Assembly: GCF_003058265.1 (NCBI RefSeq)
Contig: NZ_QBUK01000009.1
Span: 1-64,000, forward strand
Length of the DNA: 64,000 nt
Origin: Flagellimonas amoyensis
GTDB taxonomy: Bacteria; Bacteroidota; Bacteroidia; Flavobacteriales; Flavobacteriaceae
Direction: 5' to 3'
The position numbers and the translations under genes were made by a program. The notes under the pieces were generated by a model. That model did not search any database, was not told the origin of the DNA, and saw only the letters and a program-made list of their open reading frames with translations. Positions 37,514 to 45,728 of this stretch are shown here, piece after piece. Numbering within the stretch: the stretch's first letter is position 1; every line of letters begins with the position of its first letter.

Positions 37514-38758
37514 CTATTCATCTCGCAAGGATTCGATCACCTGTACCTTGGCCGCTCTCCATGCCGGCACAAAACCGGCCAAGGTTCCTGCCAATATGAG
37601 GACCAAGACCGTGGAGAAGGCCACATTGAAGTTCACGGATGGGTTGAGGACATAATCCACCTCGATATTGGGCCCCACCAGTTCGAGCAGGGACATACTG
37701 AAGATCAATCCTGCGAACCCTGAAATGGCGGTCACAAAAATGGACTCGTGCAAGATCATCGCAATGATGGACCAAGGTTTTGCCCCCAGTGCCTTTCGTA
37801 TGCCGATTTCCCGGGTCCGTTCCTTCACCACGATCATCATGATGTTGCTCACACCCACTACACCCGCAATGATGGTACAGATACCGACGAACCAGAAGAA
37901 CAGTTTGATGTTGTTAGTGAGCCCATAGTAGCGCTTGGCCTCCTCCATGGCGCTCCACACCTCCATCGCCCCTGTATCGTCCGGGGCAACGGTATGGGTC
38001 TGCTGTAGGTATTTCCGCATGTCGTCCTTGAAATTTATAGCCTGGGCCACCGCTTCGTCAAAGTTTTCCACCGGTGGTAGCGTAAAGGACATATTGTTGA
38101 TCCTATTGCCGCCATTGAAGGCCTTTTGGGCCGTGGTGATGGGAATGTAGATCCGCTCCTCTTCGCGGTCTTCCATTTCTTTGTAGACCCCTATGACTTT
38201 AAAAGGAATACCGGATATCTCCACAAACTCGCCAATGGGCGTATCCACTTTATTGAAGACGTCCTTTTTGATCTTGTTGCCAATGACGGCCACCTTGCCG
38301 GCAGAGATTTCATCTTGATAATTGATGAAACGGCCTTCCATCATGGAAGCGTTCTCTATGAACTGAAAAACCGAGGCAATGCCCTGCACCCCATAGATCA
38401 GGGCCTCTTTGCCATAATTCACAGTCACCCCGCGCACAAAGATTCGGGAAGAGCCACGTTCTATGGTATTGTTGAACATGGCACTGGCCTTGTCAAAATT
38501 CTCATTGACAAACTGAATGCGCCTTCCCGGATTGAGTCCCTTGTATTCCTTGGAGGTGACCCCGGGCCATACCCAGACACTTGTGGATGCGTCCTGCTTG
38601 AACTCCTGTTCGATACCATTGCGCATACCTTGTCCAAAACCCAGAAGAATGACCAGAATGAAAATTCCAGAGGCCACGGAAAGCCCCGTTAAAAAGGTGC
38701 GCAGTTTGTTCTTTCGTATGGTGTCAAATATCTCTTGCCACCTTTCCAAGTCAAACAT
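37514..38758 (-). CDS. MacB-type ABC transporter permease, copy 1
   Basis: 414 residues, first gene of the efflux operon. Same layout: an N-terminal helix (about 22-42), a large periplasmic domain, and three C-terminal helices with the coupling segment TREIGIRKALGA. It ends in VQVIESLRDE. It parallels copy 3. A cluster of inverted repeats lies 6-80 bases upstream of its ATG, so regulation of the whole operon is likely exerted here. Confidence 0.92.
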   Translation of the reverse strand: MFDLERWQEIFDTIRKNKLRTFLTGLSVASGIFILVILLGFGQGMRNGIEQEFKQDASTSVWVWPGVTSKEYKGLNPGRRIQFVNENFDKASAMFNNTIERGSSRIFVRGVTVNYGKEALIYGVQGIASVFQFIENASMMEGRFINYQDEISAGKVAVIGNKIKKDVFNKVDTPIGEFVEISGIPFKVIGVYKEMEDREEERIYIPITTAQKAFNGGNRINNMSFTLPPVENFDEAVAQAINFKDDMRKYLQQTHTVAPDDTGAMEVWSAMEEAKRYYGLTNNIKLFFWFVGICTIIAGVVGVSNIMMIVVKERTREIGIRKALGAKPWSIIAMILHESIFVTAISGFAGLIFSMSLLELVGPNIEVDYVLNPSVNFNVAFSTVLVLILAGTLAGFVPAWRAAKVQVIESLRDE

Positions 38759-38764
38759 AGGTCA

Positions 38765-38837
38765 GTGTTTTTGATTGATGAAGTACAGTTGTACTCTTAT
38801 AAGATGATCAAAAACACCAAATGTTACAGTTGTGACA
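38765..38837. promoter_or_regulatory. Nested palindromes upstream of the efflux operon (candidate operators)
   Basis: An 11-bp inverted repeat (GTGTTTTTGAT at 38765-38775, ATCAAAAACAC at 38807-38817) encloses the palindrome AGTACA-GT-TGTACT (38782-38795). A related site, TGTTACA-GT-TGTGACA, lies at 38822-38837; both contain TACAGTTGT. The dyads sit 41 bases apart just before the first permease gene, as expected for a dimeric repressor or activator. No regulator gene is adjacent. Confidence 0.45.
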
Positions 38838-38858
38838 AAAAAAATGCAGGTAGGGGGA

Positions 38859-39071
38859 TCAGCCCCTCATCTTTCTATAGATAAAATAGAACAGGCCGGC
38901 CACCAACAGATAGGGAAAGGCCATAAGATAAACAATCCCGTTGTTGATCCCTTCCGCGGTCTTTCCATCGGCCTCGCTCTCAACCACAGCGCGGCACATG
39001 GCACACTGGGCATCCGCCAAGGACGTAAACGCCAAAAGGAACAACAGTAAGAGGAGATATTTTGCCTTCAT
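38859..39071 (-). CDS. Small membrane protein with CxxC motif, cytochrome-oxidase neighbourhood
   Basis: 70 residues from the ATG at 39071. The signal peptide ends near ADA and is followed by QCAMCRAVVESEADG and then a transmembrane helix (about 46-66). The CxxC lies at the start of the mature, periplasmic part. Function unknown. It is the last gene after DUF420, SCO and the SCO-like gene, so a part in copper handling or oxidase assembly is possible but inferred only from position. Confidence 0.7.
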   Translation of the reverse strand: MKAKYLLLLLFLLAFTSLADAQCAMCRAVVESEADGKTAEGINNGIVYLMAFPYLLVAGLFYFIYRKMRG

Positions 39072-39079
39072 ACCGGAAA

Positions 39080-39616
39080 TCAATAGGAATAATAGGGAGA
39101 AATCATAACATAGACGATGACACCGGTAACGGCCACATACAACCATATGGGAAATGTATATTTGGCCCAAAGTCTATGGCTCTCAAAATCGTCCAGATAA
39201 ACTTTTGAATATGTGATGAGCACCAAGGGAATCACAGCAATGGAAAGCACAATATGGGTCATCAAAATAAAGTAGTATATGTACTTTATGGCTCCTTCAC
39301 CCCCATACATGGTGGTATCGGAGGTCATGTGATAGGCCACGTACATGACCAAGAACAGTGCCGAAAAGACAATACAGGTCGTCATCAATTTTTGATGGAG
39401 CGAACGCCTTCCATTTTTAATGGCAATCACTGCAATGACCAACATAATGGCCGTCAGCCCGTTTATGGTCGCATAAATGGGCGGAAGGAAACCCAACGGT
39501 TTCGCATTGGGTATTTTGTATCCAAACAACAATGCCACCACTAAGGGAATGGCTATGGATGTAATGGTGATCCATCTGTTGAACCTTTTTTCCCGAATAG
39601 AAACTTCCTCCGTCAT
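39080..39616 (-). CDS. DUF420 membrane protein (oxidase assembly region)
   Basis: 178 residues with five hydrophobic helices (about 15-32, 45-62, 78-95, 115-135 and 155-175), and His residues near helix ends, as in the DUF420 family. DUF420 proteins occur beside heme-copper oxidase and SCO genes; the related CtaM of Gram-positive bacteria is needed to assemble a caa3 oxidase. It overlaps the SCO gene by 4 bases. Confidence 0.85.
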   Translation of the reverse strand: MTEEVSIREKRFNRWITITSIAIPLVVALLFGYKIPNAKPLGFLPPIYATINGLTAIMLVIAVIAIKNGRRSLHQKLMTTCIVFSALFLVMYVAYHMTSDTTMYGGEGAIKYIYYFILMTHIVLSIAVIPLVLITYSKVYLDDFESHRLWAKYTFPIWLYVAVTGVIVYVMISPYYSY

Positions 39617-40356
39617 TCCGCCAATAATTTTTTAATGTCCTCTTTTAGCATGGTGATCTGCTGGGGCTCTCCCTCAGCATTCACCCCTTCTTTTTCAGTA
39701 ATGGTGCCCCTATAGTAGATCAAGGGGTTGCCAAACTCATCCTCACGTGAACGAATATACCCATTTTTGTCCACCAAAGCGAACATTCCCGAATGCTCAA
39801 AACCGCCCGGTGCGTCCTCTACTTCATTGGCCATTATATAGAACCCTTCTTGTGCCAATGTATATATCTTTTCCTGATCCCCGGTGAGCAAATGCCAATC
39901 CTTGTCCACTATGCCATACTTTTCGGCATACTTTTTAAGCACCGATGGGGTATCGTACCTTGGGTTGATGGTAAAGGATGCCACTCCAAAATCTGCATCT
40001 TCCCTGAAGGTTTTTTGCAACTCCACCAGATTTGTGGTCATGATGGGGCAAATGGTGGGGCAGGTAGTAAAGAAAAACTCCACCACATAGACTTTTCCCA
40101 GATAATCCTTATTGGTGACCAGCACACTGTCCTGATCCAGAAAGGAGAATTCGGGGACTTTGCGTTTTTTCCCATCGTTCACGACAAATCCTACCTTTTG
40201 TTGGCGTGTTGCAACACTCATGCGGTCGTTTTCCACAATAGTGCCTCCCTTTACCCTTTTGGTGATTTCATAAACGGCAAATGTGCCGAAAACGAGAATG
40301 ATCGCCGAGACCCAAACGTAGGTGTACTTTTTCTTGTTATTTGCTCCTGTCGGCAT
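39613..40356 (-). CDS. SCO family copper chaperone
   Basis: 247 residues. An N-terminal membrane anchor (about 11-30) is followed by a periplasmic thioredoxin fold with CPTIC (the copper-binding CxxxC) and a His near GGFEHSGMF, the three ligands of SCO1. It should help to load the CuA site of cytochrome c oxidase. It overlaps the upstream SCO-like gene by 20 bases and DUF420 by 4, so the set is co-translated. Confidence 0.93.
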   Translation of the reverse strand: MPTGANNKKKYTYVWVSAIILVFGTFAVYEITKRVKGGTIVENDRMSVATRQQKVGFVVNDGKKRKVPEFSFLDQDSVLVTNKDYLGKVYVVEFFFTTCPTICPIMTTNLVELQKTFREDADFGVASFTINPRYDTPSVLKKYAEKYGIVDKDWHLLTGDQEKIYTLAQEGFYIMANEVEDAPGGFEHSGMFALVDKNGYIRSREDEFGNPLIYYRGTITEKEGVNAEGEPQQITMLKEDIKKLLAE

Positions 40357-40969
40357 TGTTCTTTTTTAAAGCGAGTCTATATTCTGCCAAGATGATCTTG
40401 ACATCATCTTCCATTTTGTTGTTCAATTCAGCCACGGAAGAGGTATCAAAACCATATTTCAGGCCCTCGTCCTCATCATCTTCCCTCCCCCTAAGGTTGC
40501 GGTCCTTGTCAATGATGAACACATAGGGTGTGGAAAGGTTCGCATCGAGATTGGTGTTTGTTTTCAGTTGCCCAAAAAAGGACTTTATCTGTTCCTCTTC
40601 TCCAAAGACAAAGTGCCATTTGTCCACGTTGGATAACTCTCCCAGCTCTTCTTTGAGCGCATTGGCCTCTGCTTCATTCCCTTTGGGAACCATCATCACC
40701 ACTTGAAAATCGGTGAACTCCCCAAACCTTTTATAGATCTTTTGGTTCAGGTTGAAGGCATTTCCTTTCATTTCGTCCACTTTGGCCCCCATAAACCCTA
40801 AAATGGTGATCTTGCCGTCCAAGCTGACCTCTTGCCCCGTTGCGGGCACATCAGGGATGTTTTCCGTCAGCACGGGCAGTTTTCCAAAGTTGTTGACCCC
40901 TGATGCAAAGAACAGATAGGCCACCAATGGAAACACAAACAGCACCACTAAGACAAATGTTTTTTTCAT
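40337..40969 (-). CDS. SCO-like thioredoxin-fold protein without the metal-binding cysteines
   Basis: 210 residues. An N-terminal anchor (about 4-22) is followed by a domain whose pattern (ITILGFMGAKVDEMK, FQVVMMVPKG, TPYVFIIDKDRNLRGREDDED) resembles SCO/thioredoxin folds. Where SCO has CxxxC it has GAKVDEM, and no Cys pair is seen elsewhere. It is encoded directly before the true SCO gene with an overlap. It may be a degenerate partner or a structural chaperone; the function is not known. Confidence 0.7.
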   Translation of the reverse strand: MKKTFVLVVLFVFPLVAYLFFASGVNNFGKLPVLTENIPDVPATGQEVSLDGKITILGFMGAKVDEMKGNAFNLNQKIYKRFGEFTDFQVVMMVPKGNEAEANALKEELGELSNVDKWHFVFGEEEQIKSFFGQLKTNTNLDANLSTPYVFIIDKDRNLRGREDDEDEGLKYGFDTSSVAELNNKMEDDVKIILAEYRLALKKNNADRSK

Positions 40970-40995
40970 AGCCTTTTCAACTTTGCAAAAATAAA

Positions 40996-41021
40996 AAAAG
41001 ACGGTTGGAAAACCGTCTTTT
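40996..41021 (-). terminator. Intrinsic terminator at the end of the oxidase gene cluster
   Basis: AAAAGACGGTT (40996-41006), loop GGAA, AACCGTCTTTT (41011-41021). Read on the minus strand it follows the subunit IV stop and ends in a run of T. It separates the oxidase genes from the SCO-like/SCO/DUF420 group. Confidence 0.8.
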
Positions 41022-41039
41022 ATAGCTGTTAATACTTTC

Positions 41040-41423
41040 TTAGAAATCCCAGGTTATGAATCCATCCTTGTAGACATTGTACACATAATCCGCTTCGAAG
41101 AGCAGTATGAATATCAAGTAGCATATCAAGAAAATAGGGGTCCAGACAATGGCCCTGCGCAAGGAGCTTTTCTCATCGCGCAAGTGCATGAAATCCCATG
41201 CAATATAATAGGCCTTCACCAAGGTAAGGACAATGAAGATCCAGTTCAGAAGCTTCATCCCCAAAAAATGGCTATGGGTAAGTGCCCTGGGTTTAATGAT
41301 ACCAAAGGCCACCTCGATTGCGGTGATGATGGTTAGAAAAACCAATACTCCCCAAATCTTCTGGGTGTTCGATTTGAATTTTACAAGTCCTCTGAAAATC
41401 TCAAGTTTATGATCGTGTGCCAT
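41040..41423 (-). CDS. Cytochrome c oxidase subunit IV
   Basis: 127 residues with three hydrophobic helices (about 20-40, 50-75 and 92-112), matching the small subunit IV/CyoD-like proteins of bacterial heme-copper oxidases. It lies 16 bases after the subunit III gene and before a terminator, so it ends the operon. Subunit IV stabilises the complex in the inner membrane. Confidence 0.88.
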   Translation of the reverse strand: MAHDHKLEIFRGLVKFKSNTQKIWGVLVFLTIITAIEVAFGIIKPRALTHSHFLGMKLLNWIFIVLTLVKAYYIAWDFMHLRDEKSSLRRAIVWTPIFLICYLIFILLFEADYVYNVYKDGFITWDF

Positions 41424-41439
41424 TTATATCGTCAATTTT

Positions 41440-42414
41440 TTATACCAAGTAAAAGAATGTGAATACGAATACCCATACCAAATCCACAAAGTGCCAGTAC
41501 AGACCTACTTTTTCCACCATTTCATAATGTCCCCTGCGCTCATAGGTACCCAAGATGACATTGAAGAAGATGATAATGTTGATCACCACTCCAGAGAATA
41601 CGTGGAACCCGTGGAACCCTGTAATGAAGAAAAAGAAATCAGCAAAAAGTCGGTGTCCGTATTCGTTGTGGACCAAGTTTGCTCCTTCCACCACTTGTGT
41701 GGCCTCCATGATCTTTTCCAAAGATCCTTTTCGGTCCAATACTGTCTTTTCCCCTTCTTCGTTCACGTACTCTGTACGGATAAGGATATTTGGGGTGGCC
41801 TTGAAACCTTCCACCACTTCGTTCAACGAATAGGAGGTTTTGTAGCCTTCCCCTTGGAACCAGATTCCTTCGCTGCTCACGTGCTTCACGCGCTCTTCGG
41901 GCAAAGTCTTGGCAAAATCGGCCAAAGCGGCCCTCTCACCGGTCTCTGCATCCACAAATTGAAGGATCCTTCCTCCCTTGGTCTCTACTGCTCCGTAATC
42001 CCCTTTGATAAAAGTGGCCCATTCCCATGCCTGTGACCCTACGAATATGGCACCACCGATGATGGTCAGGAACATATAGATCACGACCTTGCTCTGCTTC
42101 ATCTTGTGTCCTGCATCCACAGCAAGTACCATGGTCACGGAAGACATGATCAGGATGAAGGTCATAAAGGCAACGTAGTACATGGGGTAATTTCCATGGA
42201 AAAAGGGCACGTGGGTGAACACCTCATCGGCAATCGGCCAAACGTCTATGAACTTGAACCTTGAAAAGCCATATGATACCAAAAAGCCCGAGAAGGTCAA
42301 GGCATCAGAGACAATGAAAAACCACATCATCATTTTTCCATAGCTAGCGCCGAGTGGTTTGTTTCCACCTCCCCAAACGCTTTCTTCTGTACCGGTAGTC
42401 ACCGTTGCATCCAT
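41440..42414 (-). CDS. Cytochrome c oxidase subunit III, long form with soluble insert
   Basis: 324 residues. The heme-copper oxidase subunit III helices are present (about 30-52, 72-95, 105-128, then 253-280 and 295-320), but about 115 hydrophilic residues are inserted between the third and fourth helices (about 133-248). Conserved HGFHVFSG and YWHFVDLVWVFVF motifs confirm the family. It is a second subunit III beside the shorter one upstream; pairs of subunit III genes occur in Bacteroidota caa3 oxidases. A TAAATTTG element precedes it. Confidence 0.9.
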   Translation of the reverse strand: MDATVTTGTEESVWGGGNKPLGASYGKMMMWFFIVSDALTFSGFLVSYGFSRFKFIDVWPIADEVFTHVPFFHGNYPMYYVAFMTFILIMSSVTMVLAVDAGHKMKQSKVVIYMFLTIIGGAIFVGSQAWEWATFIKGDYGAVETKGGRILQFVDAETGERAALADFAKTLPEERVKHVSSEGIWFQGEGYKTSYSLNEVVEGFKATPNILIRTEYVNEEGEKTVLDRKGSLEKIMEATQVVEGANLVHNEYGHRLFADFFFFITGFHGFHVFSGVVINIIIFFNVILGTYERRGHYEMVEKVGLYWHFVDLVWVFVFTFFYLV

Positions 42415-42442
42415 ATAAAAGGTCGTTTTATTAAAACTTTCA

Positions 42443-42450
42443 CAAATTTA
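42443..42450 (-). promoter_or_regulatory. Likely -7 element before the long subunit III gene
   Basis: On the minus strand TAAATTTG, an exact TAnnTTTG, about 30 bases before the ATG at 42414. No clear TTG at the -33 distance. The 92-base gap to the upstream gene leaves room for a separate promoter. Confidence 0.4.
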
Positions 42451-42506
42451 CACCTTTTGACATATTTGAAAAGATAAACTTGAACGAAAACTGCTTTGTC
42501 CAAGAT

Positions 42507-43088
42507 TTATTTCACGAAATACATGAAGAGGATCAAATACACCCAAAGGAAATCCAAAAAATGCCAAAATGTGGCACCGAGCTCCATTCCCAACATGTCC
42601 CCGGGCATGTACTTTGCCCTGAGTTGCTGCACCAAAACCACCAAAAGGGAAATAAGCCCTGCCACAAGGTGGACTATGTGCACTGCCGCTATGAGAAACA
42701 CATAGGACATCTTTATATTGCTTGTAGGACCCGTAAAATAATATCCGTTTTCCAGCATCTGGGAAAAGCCCTTGAACTGGAGCACAATGAACGAAATACC
42801 AAGGACCAAAGTGACCAACAAAAAGATGGTGCCCAACTTTTGGTCGTTTCTTCCCACTGACTTTTTGGCCACGAAATAGGTAATGCTGCTCAAAATAATG
42901 ATGGCCGTACTGATGAAAAAAGCTTGGGGCAGTTCCAGATCACTGATCCAATCTTCCCGCTTGCTGCTCACAATGTAGGCACTGGTCCATCCGGCAAAGC
43001 CCATGATCAAACTTACAATACCGAACCAGAGCATCATTTTTTTTGCCCTTCTGTTCTTTTCTTCTGCCGTTCCTTGGGTCAAATCCAT
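42507..43088 (-). CDS. Cytochrome c oxidase subunit III, short form
   Basis: 193 residues with five hydrophobic helices (about 17-38, 52-72, 85-106, 125-150 and 168-190). It carries the subunit III features AHIVHLVAGL and FWHFLDFLWVYLILFMYFVK at the C-terminus. It lies 3 bases after the heme O synthase gene and is surely co-transcribed with it. Confidence 0.9.
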   Translation of the reverse strand: MDLTQGTAEEKNRRAKKMMLWFGIVSLIMGFAGWTSAYIVSSKREDWISDLELPQAFFISTAIIILSSITYFVAKKSVGRNDQKLGTIFLLVTLVLGISFIVLQFKGFSQMLENGYYFTGPTSNIKMSYVFLIAAVHIVHLVAGLISLLVVLVQQLRAKYMPGDMLGMELGATFWHFLDFLWVYLILFMYFVK

Positions 43089-43091
43089 TTC

Positions 43092-43994
43092 TTAACTGAT
43101 AAATTTATCCATTACATACACCACCTGAATCAACGATATGTAGGTGACACTGGCCAACATGAGCTTTCGTGCCGATGCATTGTCCCTCTTCTCATAAAGC
43201 TTGAAGGCAAAAAGCAACATGACCAGACCGGCCAAAAACACGATCACTGCTGCCGTCACCGACAATTGCAACCGCCCCGTGAATCCAAATACAGGGACAA
43301 TGGAGATCACGATCATCCAAATGGTGTACAATATGATCTGCATGGCCGTTCCGGTATCCCTGTTTCCGGTGGGCAGCATTTTGAAGCCTGCTTGCTTATA
43401 ATCTTCGTCCAACATCCAGCCCAACGCCCAAAAATGGGGAAACTGCCAAAAAAATTGGATCATAAAGAGTGTTCCCGGCTCAATTCCAAAATCGTCCGTG
43501 GCCGCTACCCATCCCAGCATAAATGGAATGGCCCCTGGAAATGCGCCGACAAATACTGAAAGGGGTGTCTTGGTCTTTAAAGGGGTGTAGACACTGGTAT
43601 ACAAAAAGATGGAAATGGCCCCGAACATGGCAGTTTTAGGGCTGAGTGCAAAAAGCGCCAAAACACCCAACAGCGTCAACGTAATCGCAATGACAAGTGC
43701 TGTTTTGGGCGACATGCGACCTGATGGAATAGGACGGTTCTTGGTCCGTTTCATCAAAGCATCAAGGTCCTTTTCAATGATTTGGTTGTAGGCATTGGAG
43801 GCACCGACCATGCAATATCCGCCAAAAGTCAACAACAATAGGGAGGTAACGCTTACCTCATAAGCGCCCAAAAAATAACCTGCAATGGACGAAAAGACAA
43901 CACTGATGGCCAGTTTGGCCTTGGTGATTTCCTTAAAATCGGAAAAGACCAAGGAAAATGATGTACTTTTTACGGATCCTACTGCAGATTTCAT
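43092..43994 (-). CDS. ctaB: Heme O synthase (protoheme IX farnesyltransferase)
   Basis: 300 residues from the ATG at 43994. The frame stays open to 44096, but an exact promoter lies at 44015-44045, so the later start is correct. A UbiA-fold membrane enzyme with the prenyl-diphosphate motif NAYNQIIEKDLDALMKRT, followed by NRPIPSGR. It attaches a farnesyl group to protoheme, making heme O for the oxidase encoded in the same cluster. Also called cyoE. Confidence 0.94.
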   Translation of the reverse strand: MKSAVGSVKSTSFSLVFSDFKEITKAKLAISVVFSSIAGYFLGAYEVSVTSLLLLTFGGYCMVGASNAYNQIIEKDLDALMKRTKNRPIPSGRMSPKTALVIAITLTLLGVLALFALSPKTAMFGAISIFLYTSVYTPLKTKTPLSVFVGAFPGAIPFMLGWVAATDDFGIEPGTLFMIQFFWQFPHFWALGWMLDEDYKQAGFKMLPTGNRDTGTAMQIILYTIWMIVISIVPVFGFTGRLQLSVTAAVIVFLAGLVMLLFAFKLYEKRDNASARKLMLASVTYISLIQVVYVMDKFIS

Positions 43995-44014
43995 CCACGA
44001 ACTCAATTGGCTGG

Positions 44015-44045
44015 CAAAGATAACGCCGACATGCATCTTTTCCAA
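44015..44045 (-). promoter_or_regulatory. Consensus Bacteroidota promoter of the heme O synthase/oxidase operon
   Basis: On the minus strand: TTG (44045-44043), 20 bases, TATCTTTG (44022-44015). Both elements are exact. The start would be near 44010, leaving about 15 bases before the ATG at 43994. Confidence 0.65.
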
Positions 44046-44098
44046 CCAAAGGGAAGGTTTTATGATAGTTGGCCAGAAACTAAAACAGGATTGCATAA

Positions 44099-44130
44099 AA
44101 AAAGCCCTGACATTTCCATCAGGGCTTTTT
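44099..44130. terminator. Bidirectional-looking terminator downstream of tonB
   Basis: AAAAAGCCCTGA (44099-44110), loop of 8, TCAGGGCTTTTT (44119-44130): a perfect 12-bp stem with A and T tracts on its two sides. It serves the minus-strand energy-transducer gene that ends at 44163. Confidence 0.85.
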
Positions 44131-44162
44131 CCATTCCTGCCTCGACAGGAATCGTATACTTA

Positions 44163-44867
44163 TTATTGTAACTTAAATGTAATCGGAATACTGAACGGCA
44201 CCTTTACCGCTCTTCCTCTTTGTTTTCCGGGGGTCATTTTAGGCAACCTTTGGATGATCCTCATGGCTTCCGCCTCCAAGTTCTTATCCGGTCCACGCAT
44301 TCTGATGTCCCCGATGCTTCCATCTTTTTGGATCACGAAGATTACGCTCACCCTACCTTGAACTCCCATTTCTTGGGCGATTTCAGGATAACGGAAGTTT
44401 TTACGGATGTGGTCCTGCATTTTTTCTTGGAAACAGTCCTTTTTGTTGGCTGCATTTTCACAACCTGGAAAAACAGGCACGTCCTCGATAACGGCAAATG
44501 GAACACTGATATCTTCTTCTACCTCTTCTACCTCAACTTCTTCAATCTCTATAACTTCTTCTTCCTGACTGGTCTCTGTGGACTCGATCACGGTTTCTTC
44601 AACCTCTTCCTCATCTTCCACAACTTCGATGACCTCCGGAGCCGCTGGCGGCGGTGGTGGCGGTGGCGTCTTGATCTGTTCGGTCATTGGCACTTCTTCG
44701 TCCAACTGATCTTCAACGTTCATCGAAATGTCATAGTCGTTAGCCTTGTCGTATTTCTTCCACTCCATGGCTCCATAAACCAACGCCAAGACAGCGGCCA
44801 ACCCTATCACAAAATAGAGCGAGCTGTTTCTTCCTACGTCAGCTTTTGGATTCTTTTTTGGTTCCAT
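44163..44867 (-). CDS. TonB family energy transducer
   Basis: 234 residues. An N-terminal membrane anchor (about 17-33), a periplasmic spacer with seven consecutive Pro and long Glu/Val-rich stretches (about 62-125), and a C-terminal TonB domain (about 145-234) with the YPEIAQEMGVQGRVSVIFVIQKDG pattern. It transmits proton-motive force to TonB-dependent outer-membrane receptors. No exbB or exbD is nearby. It follows vanZ by 52 bases in the same direction. Confidence 0.9.
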   Translation of the reverse strand: MEPKKNPKADVGRNSSLYFVIGLAAVLALVYGAMEWKKYDKANDYDISMNVEDQLDEEVPMTEQIKTPPPPPPPAAPEVIEVVEDEEEVEETVIESTETSQEEEVIEIEEVEVEEVEEDISVPFAVIEDVPVFPGCENAANKKDCFQEKMQDHIRKNFRYPEIAQEMGVQGRVSVIFVIQKDGSIGDIRMRGPDKNLEAEAMRIIQRLPKMTPGKQRGRAVKVPFSIPITFKLQ

Positions 44868-44919
44868 CTTTCTAAATTTAGTGTTTGCTAATTTAATTAT
44901 TAATTGGTTAAATAAACAA

Positions 44920-45327
44920 TTAAAATTTCCATTTTAACGGCTTTTCCTTGGAAAAAAGCCACCGAACAAGTCCGATTCCTGCAAATGCCCCTAGGCTATT
45001 CGCGATAACGTCACCAAATTCGGCCATGCGGTCCGTTGTGAGCGTATACTGTAAAACCTCAATAACTATGCCATAGGATATGGCCAAGACCACGATCACC
45101 CATATTGTCTTCCCCAAGGACCAAAGCCCTTTGGTGCGCTCCCGGACCAGTAGACAACCAAGGATGGAAAAGACCAAATAAAAGGTAAAATGCACCATCT
45201 TGTCCGCATACGGAATCTTCAGATTGCCTTCATCCAAATCCATATCCGAGAAAGAAAATAAGCTGAGCATTGTGATGAACAATACCCAGCTTATGAACAA
45301 TACGGTGTATCTGTAATGCCTAAGCAC
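44920..45327 (-). CDS. VanZ family membrane protein
   Basis: 135 residues with four hydrophobic helices and the VanZ-like patterns [19 protein letters not shown] and [24 protein letters not shown], the second containing the family's conserved R-x-x-x-x-x-D-x-x-x-N. The family is named for a teicoplanin-resistance protein, but a resistance role here is not implied. It overlaps the end of gcvH by 8 bases, an arrangement seen next to sprA in many Flavobacteriaceae. Confidence 0.88.
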   Translation of the reverse strand: MLRHYRYTVLFISWVLFITMLSLFSFSDMDLDEGNLKIPYADKMVHFTFYLVFSILGCLLVRERTKGLWSLGKTIWVIVVLAISYGIVIEVLQYTLTTDRMAEFGDVIANSLGAFAGIGLVRWLFSKEKPLKWKF

Positions 45328-45700
45328 CTATCAATGCCTTGTAGTCTTCGTCGCTCATCAGATCATCAACCTCGGAAGGATCGCTGATCTTGATCTTGAT
45401 CATCCAGCCTTCGCCATAAGGATCGGTGTTCACTTTTTCGGGCTCGTCCTCCAAAATTTCATTGAACTCGATAATCTCACCGCTCAAGGGCAAGAAAAGG
45501 TCGGAAACGGTCTTTACGGCCTCAACGGTACCGAAAACTTCTTCCTTGTCCAATGTTTCATCCAAGGTTTCCACTTCCACATATACAATATCCCCCAATT
45601 CGCCCTGGGCAAAATCGGTAATGCCCACAGTGGCAATGTCCCCATCTATCTTGACCCATTCATGGTCCTTGGTGTACTTCAATTCTGACGGTATGTTCAT
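45320..45700 (-). CDS. gcvH: Glycine cleavage system H protein
   Basis: 126 residues from the ATG at 45700, supported by an exact promoter upstream. A lipoyl-domain fold with the lipoyl-lysine in [10 protein letters not shown] (about residue 63). It shuttles the methylamine group between the P, T and L proteins in glycine cleavage. The partner genes are not in the window; the stand-alone location next to sprA is typical of flavobacteria. Confidence 0.95.
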   Translation of the reverse strand: MNIPSELKYTKDHEWVKIDGDIATVGITDFAQGELGDIVYVEVETLDETLDKEEVFGTVEAVKTVSDLFLPLSGEIIEFNEILEDEPEKVNTDPYGEGWMIKIKISDPSEVDDLMSDEDYKALIGA

Positions 45701-45728
45701 TATAGCAGTGTTTGAATTTGTCGATGGG

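Noticed and set aside
43995..44096. Longer N-terminus for heme O synthase starting at 44096
   Set aside because: An exact promoter lies at 44015-44045, inside that extension, and the extra residues have no family character.
44920..45327. VanZ-family gene considered as a glycopeptide resistance gene
   Set aside because: No van cluster is nearby, and the gene is in a conserved housekeeping neighbourhood with gcvH and sprA.
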